Program-made: the position numbers and the translations under genes
In this document: positions 33,923 through 43,266 of the stretch, piece after piece
Numbering within the stretch: the first letter of the stretch is position 1
Layout of the letters: every line of letters begins with the position of its first letter
Notes under the pieces: generated by a model
What the model was told of the DNA's origin: nothing
Database searches by the model: none
What the model saw: the letters and a program-made list of their open reading frames with translations, nothing else
Source: UBA932 sp031548545
GTDB taxonomy: Bacteria > Bacteroidota > Bacteroidia > Bacteroidales > UBA932
Assembly: GCA_031548545.1 (NCBI GenBank)
Contig: JAVBQY010000032.1
Coordinates: 1 to 52,172 of the forward strand
Reading direction: 5' to 3'
Length of the DNA stretch: 52,172 nt

Positions 33923-35704
33923 ATGGCAAAAGAAATAAAATTCAGTTTGTTGTACCGGGATATGTGGCAGTCGTCCGGGAAGTACCAGCCCCGGGTTGAC
34001 CAGTTACGGCAAATAGCTCCGGTAATTGTTGATATGGGCTGTTTTGCCCGTGTGGAAACCAATGGTGGGGCCTTTGAACAGGTTAACCTGCTGTATGGTG
34101 AAAATCCTAATACAGCTGTCCGGGCTTTTACCCGGCCCTTTAATGAAGCGGGCATACAGACCCACATGCTGGACCGCGGCCTGAACGGATTGCGTATGAA
34201 TCCCGTACCTGCCGATGTGCGGCGCTTGATGTATAAAGTAAAGAAGGCGCAGGGGGTGGACATTACCCGCATCTTCTGCGGATTGAATGACACCCGCAAT
34301 ATTATTCCATCCATTCAATACGCCAAAGACGGGGGGATGATTCCGCAGGCGTCGCTTTGCATTACCCATTCACCCATTCATACGGTGGAGTACTATGTGG
34401 ATATGGCCAGGACCCTGATCGCTGCCGGTGCGGAAGAAATCTGCCTCAAAGACATGGCCGGCATAGGCCGTCCGCACAGTATAGGACGCATTATAAAAGG
34501 TATCAAAGCGCTACATCCTGATATTACGGTGCAATACCACGGCCACAGCGGGCCCGGTTTTTCCGTAGCCTCCATGCTCGAGGCCGCTAAGAATGGCGTT
34601 GATATTATTGATGTGGCCATGGAACCCCTGTCGTGGGGCATGGTGCACCCTGATGTGATTACCATACAGGCTATGCTGAGAGACGCCGGCTTTAAGGTAG
34701 CGGACATCAACATGAAGGCTTACATGGAAGCCCGCCGGCTGACCCAAAGCTTTATTGATGATTTTCTGGGCTATTTCATTGATCCGGGCAACAAGGTGAT
34801 GACTTCCCTGCTGGTTGGCTGCGGCCTTCCCGGCGGCATGATGGGCTCCATGATGGCCGACCTTAAAGGAATGCACAATGCCATCAATATGGCCTTGCGG
34901 CAGCAGCACAAACCGGAAGTAGCATTCAATGACCTGGTGGTGCAACTCTTCCAGGAAGTAGAATATGTATGGCCTAAACTTGGCTACCCACCCCTGGTAA
35001 CCCCCTTCAGCCAGTATGTAAAAAATACCGCCTTGATGAACATCCTCTCTATGGCCAAGGGCGAACCCCGCTTCTCCATGATTGACAAAGACAGCTGGAA
35101 TATGATTTTGGGCAAAATGGGTAATCTGCCGGGTACACTGGCCCCTGAAATTGTGGAACTGGCCAAAAAGAATAATCTCGAATTTTACACCGGAGATCCG
35201 CAGACGCCCTATCCTGATGCCCTGCCCGAATTCCGCAAGGAAATGAAAGAAAATAACTGGGATTTCGGCCCCGACGATGAAGAACTCTTTGAACTGGCCA
35301 TGCATGACCGCCAGTACCGCGACTATAAATCCGGCGTGGCCAAAGACCGTTTTGAAAAAGAACTGGAACAGGCCAAAGAAAAAGCCGGAGCGCCCCGTAT
35401 CACAGTACGCCCGGTGGTAGAATTACCTAAGTTCGATGTCAACAAATTGCTTGAATTATATCCTACAGCCCAGCCGGTACAGTCTCCTGTTAAAGGTAAA
35501 GTGATCTGGCAGTATGACCTGGCCGATAAATCCACCGCCCCGGTGGCCGGCACCGAATTCAAGAAAGGTGAGATCATTTGCTACGTGCAGGCCTACTATG
35601 GCATAGAACCGGTCCGCGCCCTTGCCGACGGCCAATTGGCCCAGGTGGAAGCGAAGCAGGGTGAAGAGGTGGAAAAGAACCAGGTGTTGGCGTTTGTGAA
35701 ATAA
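33923..35704 (+). CDS. Pyruvate carboxylase subunit B / oxaloacetate decarboxylase alpha-like carboxyltransferase lacking the biotinyl lysine
   Basis: 593 residues from ATG 33923; a TTG at 33917 is less likely. The carboxyltransferase TIM barrel is clear: MTRs such as RIFCGLNDTRNI, GAEEICLKDMAGIGRPH (the metal-site, carbamylated Lys) and YHGHSGPGFSVASMLEA (the His-x-His metal ligands), then the conserved post-barrel helical region (VGCGLPGGMMGSMM, EVEYVWPKLGYPPLVTPFSQ). The first motif reads RDMWQS instead of the usual RDAHQS. The C-terminal 80 residues fold like a biotinyl domain (VQSPVKGKVI), but where AMKM should be there is QAYYGIEP, so no biotin can be attached. It may rely on a separate biotin carrier, or act on another substrate. 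Monocistronic. Confidence 0.8.
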   Translation: MAKEIKFSLLYRDMWQSSGKYQPRVDQLRQIAPVIVDMGCFARVETNGGAFEQVNLLYGENPNTAVRAFTRPFNEAGIQTHMLDRGLNGLRMNPVPADVRRLMYKVKKAQGVDITRIFCGLNDTRNIIPSIQYAKDGGMIPQASLCITHSPIHTVEYYVDMARTLIAAGAEEICLKDMAGIGRPHSIGRIIKGIKALHPDITVQYHGHSGPGFSVASMLEAAKNGVDIIDVAMEPLSWGMVHPDVITIQAMLRDAGFKVADINMKAYMEARRLTQSFIDDFLGYFIDPGNKVMTSLLVGCGLPGGMMGSMMADLKGMHNAINMALRQQHKPEVAFNDLVVQLFQEVEYVWPKLGYPPLVTPFSQYVKNTALMNILSMAKGEPRFSMIDKDSWNMILGKMGNLPGTLAPEIVELAKKNNLEFYTGDPQTPYPDALPEFRKEMKENNWDFGPDDEELFELAMHDRQYRDYKSGVAKDRFEKELEQAKEKAGAPRITVRPVVELPKFDVNKLLELYPTAQPVQSPVKGKVIWQYDLADKSTAPVAGTEFKKGEIICYVQAYYGIEPVRALADGQLAQVEAKQGEEVEKNQVLAFVK

Positions 35705-35720
35705 GCGCTGTCAAAGTATT

Positions 35721-35765
35721 AAAAGAAACAGGAGCAGCCCACCACAGACTGCTCCTGTTTCTTTT
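35721..35765. terminator. Strong bidirectional terminator
   Basis: A perfect 17-bp stem (35721-35737 with 35749-35765) with an 11-base loop and A/T-rich outer arms. It separates the convergent carboxyltransferase and amidohydrolase genes. Confidence 0.9.
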
Positions 35766-35805
35766 ATAGGTCGTTTATAGCTGCTGCTTTGATGAAGCAA
35801 TTACA

Positions 35806-37509
35806 TTACAGCTGTTGCACCAATCGCCCATGGAAATAGGTCTGCTCCACTTGGGTAGCTGCAATATCCTGCGGGTTGATCGTCATGATGTCTCGGTCCA
35901 GCACAATGAAATCGGCGTATTTTCCTGCGCTCAGGCTCCCCGTGATATGCGCTATCATCATTTGGCGGGCCCCATTAATGGTGTATGCTTTTACGGCCTG
36001 TTCAACAGTTACTCCGGCTTCTTTGGGCGGAAAATAATGCTCATCCATCCCCCTTATAACGGCGCACGCTATCTGGTAGAAGGGATTGATCGCCTCGAAA
36101 GGATTGGCCGGGAAATCAGATCCGAAAGTTACATTGATGCCCCCAGCTATTAATTGTCCCCAAAGGTATTGCTGTCCGAATCGTTCTTCACCCAGTTTTT
36201 CCTTTGTTACCGTGACAGCCGAAGGTCTTGTCCAACTTGGCGTAGATTGACAGGTCAGGATATTTTTCATTTCCCCGTATTTATTCAGCGCTTCCGGTTC
36301 GAATACCTGATTGTGGGCAATGGTACGGCTTAAGCCAGGGTTGATATCTTTGGTCTTTAAATAAGCATTCAGAATAGCGCGTTGCGCTTTGTCTCCAATG
36401 GCATGTGTATGTATGGCATAGCCACCCTTAAGTGCGGTAGCGGCATGTTCTATCGCCTGTTCATCGGTAATATAGGTGTTGGCTATTTTGCCCGATGAAC
36501 TATAGGGAGCAATAAGCGCTGCCGTTTCCACTTCTATCGTTCCGTCTTCGAATAGCTTGTAAACATTGCAATACAACTGGCCTTTGCTGTATTTTTTGTC
36601 CAACATTTTTAACTTTTCCAGGTTTTCGGAAGCCGGTTTTTTAGTATCGGCAATATTGCTTTTCTGATAATAAAAATTCAAATTACCCTCTTCTTGAATT
36701 CTTGAAAGCGCTTCATATTCTATATCGAAGAAGCCACCGGCATCAAACACGCCGGTGAACCCCATTTGAGACAGCTTGTTCAGCATCTCCAAAATTCCGG
36801 AAGCGACCCTTTCGGCATTGAGGATAGGGAAGGACCCCAGCATGAAGAAGCTGGCCTTCTCATAGATATAACCGGTAGGTTGATTGTTTTCCGGATTGCG
36901 TACAAAGAAAGATACGCCGGGGTCCGGATCCGGGGTGTTTTCATCCACTTTGGCATTGCTCAATGCCTTGCTGTTGGCCCATGAAGAATGGCCGCCTTCA
37001 TCCAGTAACAAAATCGGGATCTCATTTGACACCTCATCCAGGTCCCGGGCCGTGGGAAGTACGCCTTGCGGCAGCCCCAGCGCATTGAGGTCATACCCCA
37101 TCCCCAGAATATGAGTGACTCCCGGGTGCTCGTTTAAATAATGCTTGAGTTTAGCCTGTACTTCAGCCAGTGTCATGTCGCCAAGCGGCAGCATATCGGC
37201 CGATCGTAACAGGCCGGAGGCGGCAAGGTGTATATGGCTTTCTATCATCCCCGGAAGGATGGTCTTTCCCTGCATATCAATCAAACTACCTTTGTTCTTG
37301 TATTGTTGAGCGCCTTCACTGTCTCCTATGTACAGGATTTTTCCGTCTTGTACCACCATACTTTCCGCGTGGGGCAAAGCATCTTCGCAGGTATAGATTG
37401 TTGCGTTGTCATAGATGGTGATTGGCTTGGCCGCCGGATCACATCCAATGAGCGTCAGGGCTATAATTACAAATGTGAAAAGTGATTCGAAACATTTCAT
37501 AGTATTCAT
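35806..37509 (-). CDS. Amidohydrolase family lipoprotein (YtcJ-like)
   Basis: 567 residues from 37509; a second ATG at 37500 gives a more compact signal (MKCFES...). The signal ends LTLIGC, a good lipobox, so the enzyme is exported and lipid-anchored, unusual for the family. YtcJ-like amidohydrolase motifs: GMIESHIHLAASG (HxH metal ligands), GYAIHTHAIGDKAQRAIL, AHNQVFEP and TFGSDFPANPFEAINP, with the usual N- and C-terminal beta-sandwich halves (AKPITIYDNATIYT, GKYADFIVLDRDIM). Relatives hydrolyse cyclic amides or N-substituted compounds; the substrate here is unknown. Stands alone, downstream of the tamB pair. Confidence 0.87.
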   Translation of the reverse strand: MNTMKCFESLFTFVIIALTLIGCDPAAKPITIYDNATIYTCEDALPHAESMVVQDGKILYIGDSEGAQQYKNKGSLIDMQGKTILPGMIESHIHLAASGLLRSADMLPLGDMTLAEVQAKLKHYLNEHPGVTHILGMGYDLNALGLPQGVLPTARDLDEVSNEIPILLLDEGGHSSWANSKALSNAKVDENTPDPDPGVSFFVRNPENNQPTGYIYEKASFFMLGSFPILNAERVASGILEMLNKLSQMGFTGVFDAGGFFDIEYEALSRIQEEGNLNFYYQKSNIADTKKPASENLEKLKMLDKKYSKGQLYCNVYKLFEDGTIEVETAALIAPYSSSGKIANTYITDEQAIEHAATALKGGYAIHTHAIGDKAQRAILNAYLKTKDINPGLSRTIAHNQVFEPEALNKYGEMKNILTCQSTPSWTRPSAVTVTKEKLGEERFGQQYLWGQLIAGGINVTFGSDFPANPFEAINPFYQIACAVIRGMDEHYFPPKEAGVTVEQAVKAYTINGARQMMIAHITGSLSAGKYADFIVLDRDIMTINPQDIAATQVEQTYFHGRLVQQL

Positions 37510-37545
37510 TTATTCCGTTAAACTGACTTTACACCTTTTCACCGG

Positions 37546-38751
37546 CTACTCCGCATACAACAAGTACGGCCGGCGCTGCGCTGTGAACCGCTCCACATCC
37601 GCTGTCCAGGAGGCCCTGATCCGGTCGGCCGGCAGGCCGTCCGTAATCATTTGCTGTATGCGGGCAGAGCCCCAGAGGGTGGTGAAATACTTGCTGAAAA
37701 ACCGTTCCTTATGTGGAAAGCGGCGGTAGGCGTCTATCAGCCATTCCACGCGGAGACGGGGTGTGCGGGTGAGTGCACCGGAGGGGAAACTGCGCAGGTC
37801 TACACCATAGCAGAGTTGGTCTTTGAGCGGTGGATCCATAGCCCCCGGGCGGGAACGGGGCGTGAAAGTGAAGTCATAAATACCCTTATAGCCGGGATGT
37901 CCGAACACTTCAAAGGCAAAATCAGTGCCGCGGCCTAAAGATAGCGCCGTGCCTTCAAAAAAGCAGGTGGAAGGATAAAGGTATATGGCCTGCATGCCGG
38001 GCAGGTTGGGAGAGGGGCTTACCGGCAGGTGGTAAAGCGTTTGGTGGGTATACCCGCGGCAGGGAATGACGGTGAGCGGACATTGCAATCCGTTGCTAAG
38101 CCACTTCTCTCCATTGATCATTTGCGCCAGCTCGCCCAGGCTCATGCCGTGTACCACAGGGACAGGCAACAGGCATACGAAGGATTGGCGACCGGGCTCC
38201 GGCAGCGGACCGTCAACATAAAAACCATTGGGGTTGGGCCGGTCAAGCACGACTACCGGAATCCCCTGTTCGGCGCAGGCCTCCATCACATAGAACAGGG
38301 TGGAAATATAGGTGAAAAAACGCAGGCCCACATCTTGCATGTCGAACACCATAATATCAATACCCTCAAGCTGTGCTGCCGAAGGTTTACGGCTCTTGCC
38401 GTAGAGAGAAACAATCGCAATGCCGGTGGCCGGATCCTTGTCCGAGTCAACATGTGCACCGGCGTCAGCCGTGCCCCGGAAACCGTGCTCCGGCGAGTAA
38501 ATGCGGGCTATGCGGACCCCTTGCTCCAGCAAACAGTCCACCACATGCCGGCCGCCTGCCAGCGAAGTATGATTACCGGTAAAGCCCACGCGTTGGCCTT
38601 GCAGCAGCGGTACATAGGCCTCAAAGCGTTCCGCCCCCACTGTTACCCCCTCCTGTTTCATGGCTTCCTGAGTCTTTCCATGAATAGTAGCTCCCGCTCC
38701 TGAGATAAGGCCGAGCAGGTAAATGAATACGATCAATCTACGCTTCCTCAT
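37546..38751 (-). CDS. DUF1343 / NamZ-like exo-beta-N-acetylmuramidase
   Basis: 401 residues from ATG 38751; the longer frame to 38784 runs into tamB and hides the signal peptide. Signal sequence about 1-22 (RKRRLIVFIYLLGLISGAGA). DUF1343 motifs: VGFTGNHTSL, IYSPEHGFRG, FDMQDVGLRFFTYISTL, VVLDRPNPNG and FEGTALSLGRGTDFAFEVFGHP. The family has been shown in Bacillus (NamZ) to remove terminal N-acetylmuramic acid from peptidoglycan fragments, so a periplasmic wall-recycling role is inferred. It lies 2 nt after tamB, in the same operon. Confidence 0.87.
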   Translation of the reverse strand: MRKRRLIVFIYLLGLISGAGATIHGKTQEAMKQEGVTVGAERFEAYVPLLQGQRVGFTGNHTSLAGGRHVVDCLLEQGVRIARIYSPEHGFRGTADAGAHVDSDKDPATGIAIVSLYGKSRKPSAAQLEGIDIMVFDMQDVGLRFFTYISTLFYVMEACAEQGIPVVVLDRPNPNGFYVDGPLPEPGRQSFVCLLPVPVVHGMSLGELAQMINGEKWLSNGLQCPLTVIPCRGYTHQTLYHLPVSPSPNLPGMQAIYLYPSTCFFEGTALSLGRGTDFAFEVFGHPGYKGIYDFTFTPRSRPGAMDPPLKDQLCYGVDLRSFPSGALTRTPRLRVEWLIDAYRRFPHKERFFSKYFTTLWGSARIQQMITDGLPADRIRASWTADVERFTAQRRPYLLYAE

Positions 38752-38753
38752 GT

Positions 38754-41700
38754 TTAATTCTTTTTCTTCTTCTTTCCGAACCACCGTTCAAATAATTCTT
38801 TGAACGAATTGAAGTCTTCCTGGTAAATGAAACCCACCCCGCTTCGTTGAGAGTTGTCCAACTGGTCCGTAAACTGGTCTGCCGAATGGGTAAAGGCCTT
38901 TCCGCGGAACCGGCCCTGTTTGTCGAATTTAAGTTCTATATCCAGGTCTCCGGTAAAATTACTGCTATAATTCCGGGTATTGTTACCGAAAGCGCCGTTG
39001 ACCGATACCCGGTCATTGAACAACTGGGTAGACACGGCCACGTCAAAGGCCGTAGCGCCGGTGGTAGCCGAAGTATTATACACAAAACCCACGTCAAATG
39101 GAATATTCAGTTGGGTGAGCATATTGCTCAGCTGGTTGGACAATAGTTCCGAAGCCGATGCGCTAAGGTTGATGCTCGATATTCCCGACTGTTCTTCAGG
39201 CATAAAGCTTCCGAACGCCAACAGCGAAATAAACTGCCTGGTCATCTTTTCTTCAGTATTCATCGCGGCCTCTACCTTAGCCCGTGTACTGGGGTCCAGG
39301 TTCTGTACGTCTACTTTATAGCCCAGTATGGGGCTGAACAGGTTGCCGGCAATGTGTATGCGACAGTCTACCGCACGGCGTACGTTTCCTACGGAAGAGG
39401 TATCCTCCGTTAGCGTATTCAATGCCGCTTTGGTCTTGTACATGGCCATAATATCCAATGTGGACTTCCGGATATCGCCGTTAAAGGAAATATTACTGCC
39501 CTGTTCAATGATAAACTTCTTGCTGATGATATTCAGCATCGTGAAGAAATAATCCCCCTGATCAATGGCGTAGTCTCCGTAAAGGTCGAATTTATCAATG
39601 GCCGGGTCAATACTAAGCCGGAGATTACCTTTGCCGCGTCCGCGTACGATATCGCCGGATTTTTCGTCGAAAATGATCTGAACTTCGGCATCGGGGGTCG
39701 CTTGCAAATGAATGTCTACCGTCATGCGTTGTCCCGGAGTCGCCTTGGGTTTGATCTGCCTTAACCAGCGGTCTTCCACACTTTCTGCCGGCGCTTTAAA
39801 AGCCAGCATATTACTTTCCTTAGCCTTCGAGGAACTGGATAGCGGAATATGACAAATCGTATGCGGGTTGGTTGTAGCCGTAATGTCAAAATGGATATTG
39901 TTTTCGTTTCCGGTGATGGCTACATTTCCCGTCGCATAAGCCTTGCCGTAAAATAGTTCATTGTGCTTAATAGTGGTATTCATGCACAACAGGTTCTTGG
40001 ACTCAATACCTATATTGAATTTGATTTTCCGGAAAGCCGTATGCTGCAGGGTGCCGTTCAATGTACCCAGCCCGCCGACCCCGTCAAACAAAGTCGCATT
40101 GTTGATCCGGATATGGGTAGGCGTAATGTCTATGGGCGCTGTAAGCGTGTAGTGCGTATTAAGGTAGTCTACTGTTAGTCCTAGACTGTCGGCCATCACA
40201 TGCTCTCCGTGCAATTGCGGCGCTTTGAGAGAACCCGTAGCAGTTACTTCCCCTGAGAGGAACCCGCCGATATTGGACAAGACGCCGCTGACCAGTGGCT
40301 CCATGTGTACTAACCGGAAATGGTCAAATTTGCTGGTAAGGTGCAGGCTATCCTTGGCCGGTTTATACACTCCATTGATTTGTAGTGTGTTTCTGTTGCG
40401 CTCCCGTATTTCCGCTGCCAGCCGGAAAAGCCCGGCCTCTTTATCCCAGTTGCTTTGCAGGTCCAGCATACCCAGTCGGTGCTTATTCACCACTAAATGC
40501 CGGCCCTTGAAATCGGCATAAAACATCAGTGTATCATAGACTCCGGTAAGTTTGGCATTGCCCGATAGTATCCCTTGGAGCTGATAGCCTTGTTCACCGG
40601 TTAGCGTATTGAGATTCGACAGGTCAAAATTGTTCAATCTTACGGCAAAGGTGTCGGCCCTGGAGGGAGAGAGGGCGCCGTTCACCATGATGGATTGGTG
40701 CAGGTTGGATATTGATACCGTATCAAACCTGATATTGCGGCCATCAATGGAAATTTTGGCCGGAGAAATCGTCCATGCGGTATCATTAACGACCAACTCC
40801 GAAGCATTGATATCGAAATTGATGATAGGAGGCTGTTGCTCCCGGCTTTTAGTAAAATGGCTATTGACATGCAGTCCGCCATAGTTGAGCGTGCTGCTGT
40901 TATTTTTATAATTGAAGTAGGTTTCTATCAGGTTATTCTTGATATTGACATCCGTACTTATATTGTCTAAGGCAAGTCCCAACCATTCCGACTTGTTTAC
41001 ACGGAGTTCCAGCTTGAACGTCGTGTCTTTAGTCTGCCCCGTAATATTGACGCCTTTCAGGAAATCGGCACCCAATGCCAGGAAAGGACTTCTTAAATCA
41101 AATGATAGTTTGTTTTCCGGTGTGAGCCGGGCTTCCAGCCAGCTATGATTGCTTATTATCAAGTCTTTGCTAATCAGGTGTGATAATTCTTCTATATGCT
41201 TGATGTCCAAGGTGAAATTATAATCTTTTGTGCGCCCGCTACTATGCTGTGTCGTGTCGCCTAATAAAGGAAGGTGTTGCAGGCAGGCGGTATATTTCAG
41301 GTCGTCTATGAAGGTGAAGAAAGAGTGAGGTCCTTCAAACCTGGCATCGGCAAAGCCGGAGTTCAGCTTCAATTGAAATTTCTCATTACTCCTGTCAAAG
41401 ATCAGGTCAATATTGCCGATGTGGTGTACTTGGTCGTCATCTCTATAGAATACATTGATAGCCGAAAGTTTGCCTTTACCCTGGTCTATCCCGTCACGGT
41501 ACTCGTACATGGCTTCAATCCGGCCTTTAATTTGCGAAACCGTATCGCGCGTGTTAAAATGCAGTTGGTGGAGGTCGGCATGCCGGATATCAGCGCTATA
41601 TTGGTGTTGAAGGGTAAAGCTGGTGTCATTGCCCTTGTTGTAGGCAATGTACCCGTCAAATTGCAGGTCCAGGTTGGGGTCCTTGGCCACTACTTTTCCC

Positions 41701-43214
41701 CTGAAATCGCGGTCACTCAGCGTGCCGTTCACCTCCAGATTAGAATAGGCATAACCGTTGAATTCTAATTTAGGCACCGCGCCGTTAAGTGTGAACTGGA
41801 AAGATTCGCCGCTTGACGGGTTGAACCGGAGCGCCACGTCGGCATTGGCGCTGGCCTCGCCCAATAAACCTAAGCCTGTAAATTTGCCCACATTGAAATT
41901 TGTGACGCGGGCCTCACCCTCGGCCGTGAAACTCTTGTTTTCTGTGGGGTGAAACAGCATGTCCACGGCAGCGCCCCCTATGGCCGTATTTACTGCCCCG
42001 TGGGCCACAAAATCATTATACATACCATCAAAATCCCCTTTGAAGCGGATATTGCCCAATTGTCTGATCATTTTGTCCGTGGACTCGCCATAGCCCGGGC
42101 CTATAATTTCATGCAGCATATGCGACAAATCGCGGGAGTTGGTGTTCAGTTCCTGTATCCGCATACGCAGGCTTGTACTGTCTATTGCCGGAAGTCCGGC
42201 CATTTTAAAGGAGGTAACCACAGTCGTATTACCTCCGTCCATGGCGATAGACAGCAATGAGCTTCGCAGGTTGTTCACCGTACCTCCAGCCTTCCCGTAA
42301 AGGTACACGCGTATATTTTCAGGGCGTAAGCCAGTCGTAAAATGGCGGATGGTGCCCAGACTAAAGAGCGCATTGTTGAAATCAGCGTCCATTACGATCT
42401 TTTCCGGGTAGTTCTCAAAGTCATAACGACTGGAAAAATTCATGGCGTAGTGGTTCAGGCGCAGATAGGAATGCTCATCGTCAATGATTAATTGTTTTAG
42501 CATAATCTGATCGGCGCAGCAATAAGCCTGTTTGGCCGATAGCCTCCTTATCCGGTAACCGCTCTTTTCATACAAACTAATGTTTTTTATTTCAAAGAAG
42601 ATGGTATCACGCTCAATTTTGAAGTCCTTGATATTGATGTTGATTTGGCTCAACGCCAGGTTTTTGAAGTCAATTACAGCGGGGTCGGGGTCGTTTGTCG
42701 GGTTGCGCAGGTTCCGGTAAGTAAACCGGAAGTCCGATAGCTTGAGATTCAATAAATTGAAATCTATTCCGGGTCCCTGTGAATTAGTGTCTGACGCCGC
42801 TTCGCTGGCGGGCAGCTCGTTGAGCACTTCATTGATGTTGTTGGTTTGCGGGCCATCATAGAGATTGAAAACACCGCTATACAGATTTACGCTGCCTATC
42901 GTAAGTTGTTTTTTTACAATACTATAATCTTGTACATTGACCGCTGCTACCTGGACATACAACAGGGTGTCCCCATGGATATCACTGGCGTAAATATCTT
43001 TGATGACCAGCTTATTGAAAAAAGAATAATGTACGGATCCGATAGCTATGGTTGATTTCGGTAATTTTTTTTGAATGGCATTGGTAATCAGATGTACCAG
43101 CATAGTCTGTACCGCCGGGAGCTGTATGGTGAAATACAAACTCACGGGGACTAAGAAGAGGAACAGGCAAAGGATCATTGCTGTCCTGCGGAAAATGCGG
43201 ATTAATTTTGACAT
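38754..43214 (-). CDS. TamB-like translocation and assembly module protein
   Basis: 1486 residues from ATG 43214; the open frame to 43349 would extend into and past the divergent tsaD start. One N-terminal transmembrane anchor (MSKLIRIFRRTAMILCLFLFLVPVSLYF). The long middle is an AsmA/TamB-type periplasmic beta-groove with many repeats of alternating strands. The C-terminal DUF490 region is clear: DKFDLYGDYAIDQGDYFFTMLN, FIIEQGSNISFNGDI, and VDCRIHIAGNLFSPILGYKVDVQNLD. TamB-type proteins bridge inner and outer membranes, moving phospholipids or helping outer-membrane protein insertion. No TamA/BamA-like gene is adjacent; the next gene is a DUF1343 enzyme. Confidence 0.9.
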   Translation of the reverse strand: MSKLIRIFRRTAMILCLFLFLVPVSLYFTIQLPAVQTMLVHLITNAIQKKLPKSTIAIGSVHYSFFNKLVIKDIYASDIHGDTLLYVQVAAVNVQDYSIVKKQLTIGSVNLYSGVFNLYDGPQTNNINEVLNELPASEAASDTNSQGPGIDFNLLNLKLSDFRFTYRNLRNPTNDPDPAVIDFKNLALSQININIKDFKIERDTIFFEIKNISLYEKSGYRIRRLSAKQAYCCADQIMLKQLIIDDEHSYLRLNHYAMNFSSRYDFENYPEKIVMDADFNNALFSLGTIRHFTTGLRPENIRVYLYGKAGGTVNNLRSSLLSIAMDGGNTTVVTSFKMAGLPAIDSTSLRMRIQELNTNSRDLSHMLHEIIGPGYGESTDKMIRQLGNIRFKGDFDGMYNDFVAHGAVNTAIGGAAVDMLFHPTENKSFTAEGEARVTNFNVGKFTGLGLLGEASANADVALRFNPSSGESFQFTLNGAVPKLEFNGYAYSNLEVNGTLSDRDFRGKVVAKDPNLDLQFDGYIAYNKGNDTSFTLQHQYSADIRHADLHQLHFNTRDTVSQIKGRIEAMYEYRDGIDQGKGKLSAINVFYRDDDQVHHIGNIDLIFDRSNEKFQLKLNSGFADARFEGPHSFFTFIDDLKYTACLQHLPLLGDTTQHSSGRTKDYNFTLDIKHIEELSHLISKDLIISNHSWLEARLTPENKLSFDLRSPFLALGADFLKGVNITGQTKDTTFKLELRVNKSEWLGLALDNISTDVNIKNNLIETYFNYKNNSSTLNYGGLHVNSHFTKSREQQPPIINFDINASELVVNDTAWTISPAKISIDGRNIRFDTVSISNLHQSIMVNGALSPSRADTFAVRLNNFDLSNLNTLTGEQGYQLQGILSGNAKLTGVYDTLMFYADFKGRHLVVNKHRLGMLDLQSNWDKEAGLFRLAAEIRERNRNTLQINGVYKPAKDSLHLTSKFDHFRLVHMEPLVSGVLSNIGGFLSGEVTATGSLKAPQLHGEHVMADSLGLTVDYLNTHYTLTAPIDITPTHIRINNATLFDGVGGLGTLNGTLQHTAFRKIKFNIGIESKNLLCMNTTIKHNELFYGKAYATGNVAITGNENNIHFDITATTNPHTICHIPLSSSSKAKESNMLAFKAPAESVEDRWLRQIKPKATPGQRMTVDIHLQATPDAEVQIIFDEKSGDIVRGRGKGNLRLSIDPAIDKFDLYGDYAIDQGDYFFTMLNIISKKFIIEQGSNISFNGDIRKSTLDIMAMYKTKAALNTLTEDTSSVGNVRRAVDCRIHIAGNLFSPILGYKVDVQNLDPSTRAKVEAAMNTEEKMTRQFISLLAFGSFMPEEQSGISSINLSASASELLSNQLSNMLTQLNIPFDVGFVYNTSATTGATAFDVAVSTQLFNDRVSVNGAFGNNTRNYSSNFTGDLDIELKFDKQGRFRGKAFTHSADQFTDQLDNSQRSGVGFIYQEDFNSFKELFERWFGKKKKKN

Positions 43215-43231
43215 TTGATACTTATAACCTA

Positions 43232-43239
43232 CAAAGTTA
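43232..43239 (-). promoter_or_regulatory. -7 box of tamB
   Basis: TAACTTTG on the minus strand, 17 nt upstream of ATG 43214. It overlaps the divergent tsaD promoter region; no -33 match. Confidence 0.45.
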
Positions 43240-43250
43240 GCTTTTTTTTG

Positions 43251-43258
43251 TATTTTTG
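43251..43258 (+). promoter_or_regulatory. -7 box of tsaD, nearly leaderless
   Basis: TATTTTTG ends 8 nt before the tsaD ATG (43267), so the mRNA would have only a few leader bases. The -33 element is not clear. Confidence 0.5.
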
Positions 43259-43266
43259 CGGAGATT

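Noticed and set aside
34511..35305. 264-codon minus-strand frame opposite the carboxyltransferase gene
   Set aside because: Antisense shadow rich in His, Phe and Gly; the plus-strand protein is clearly real.
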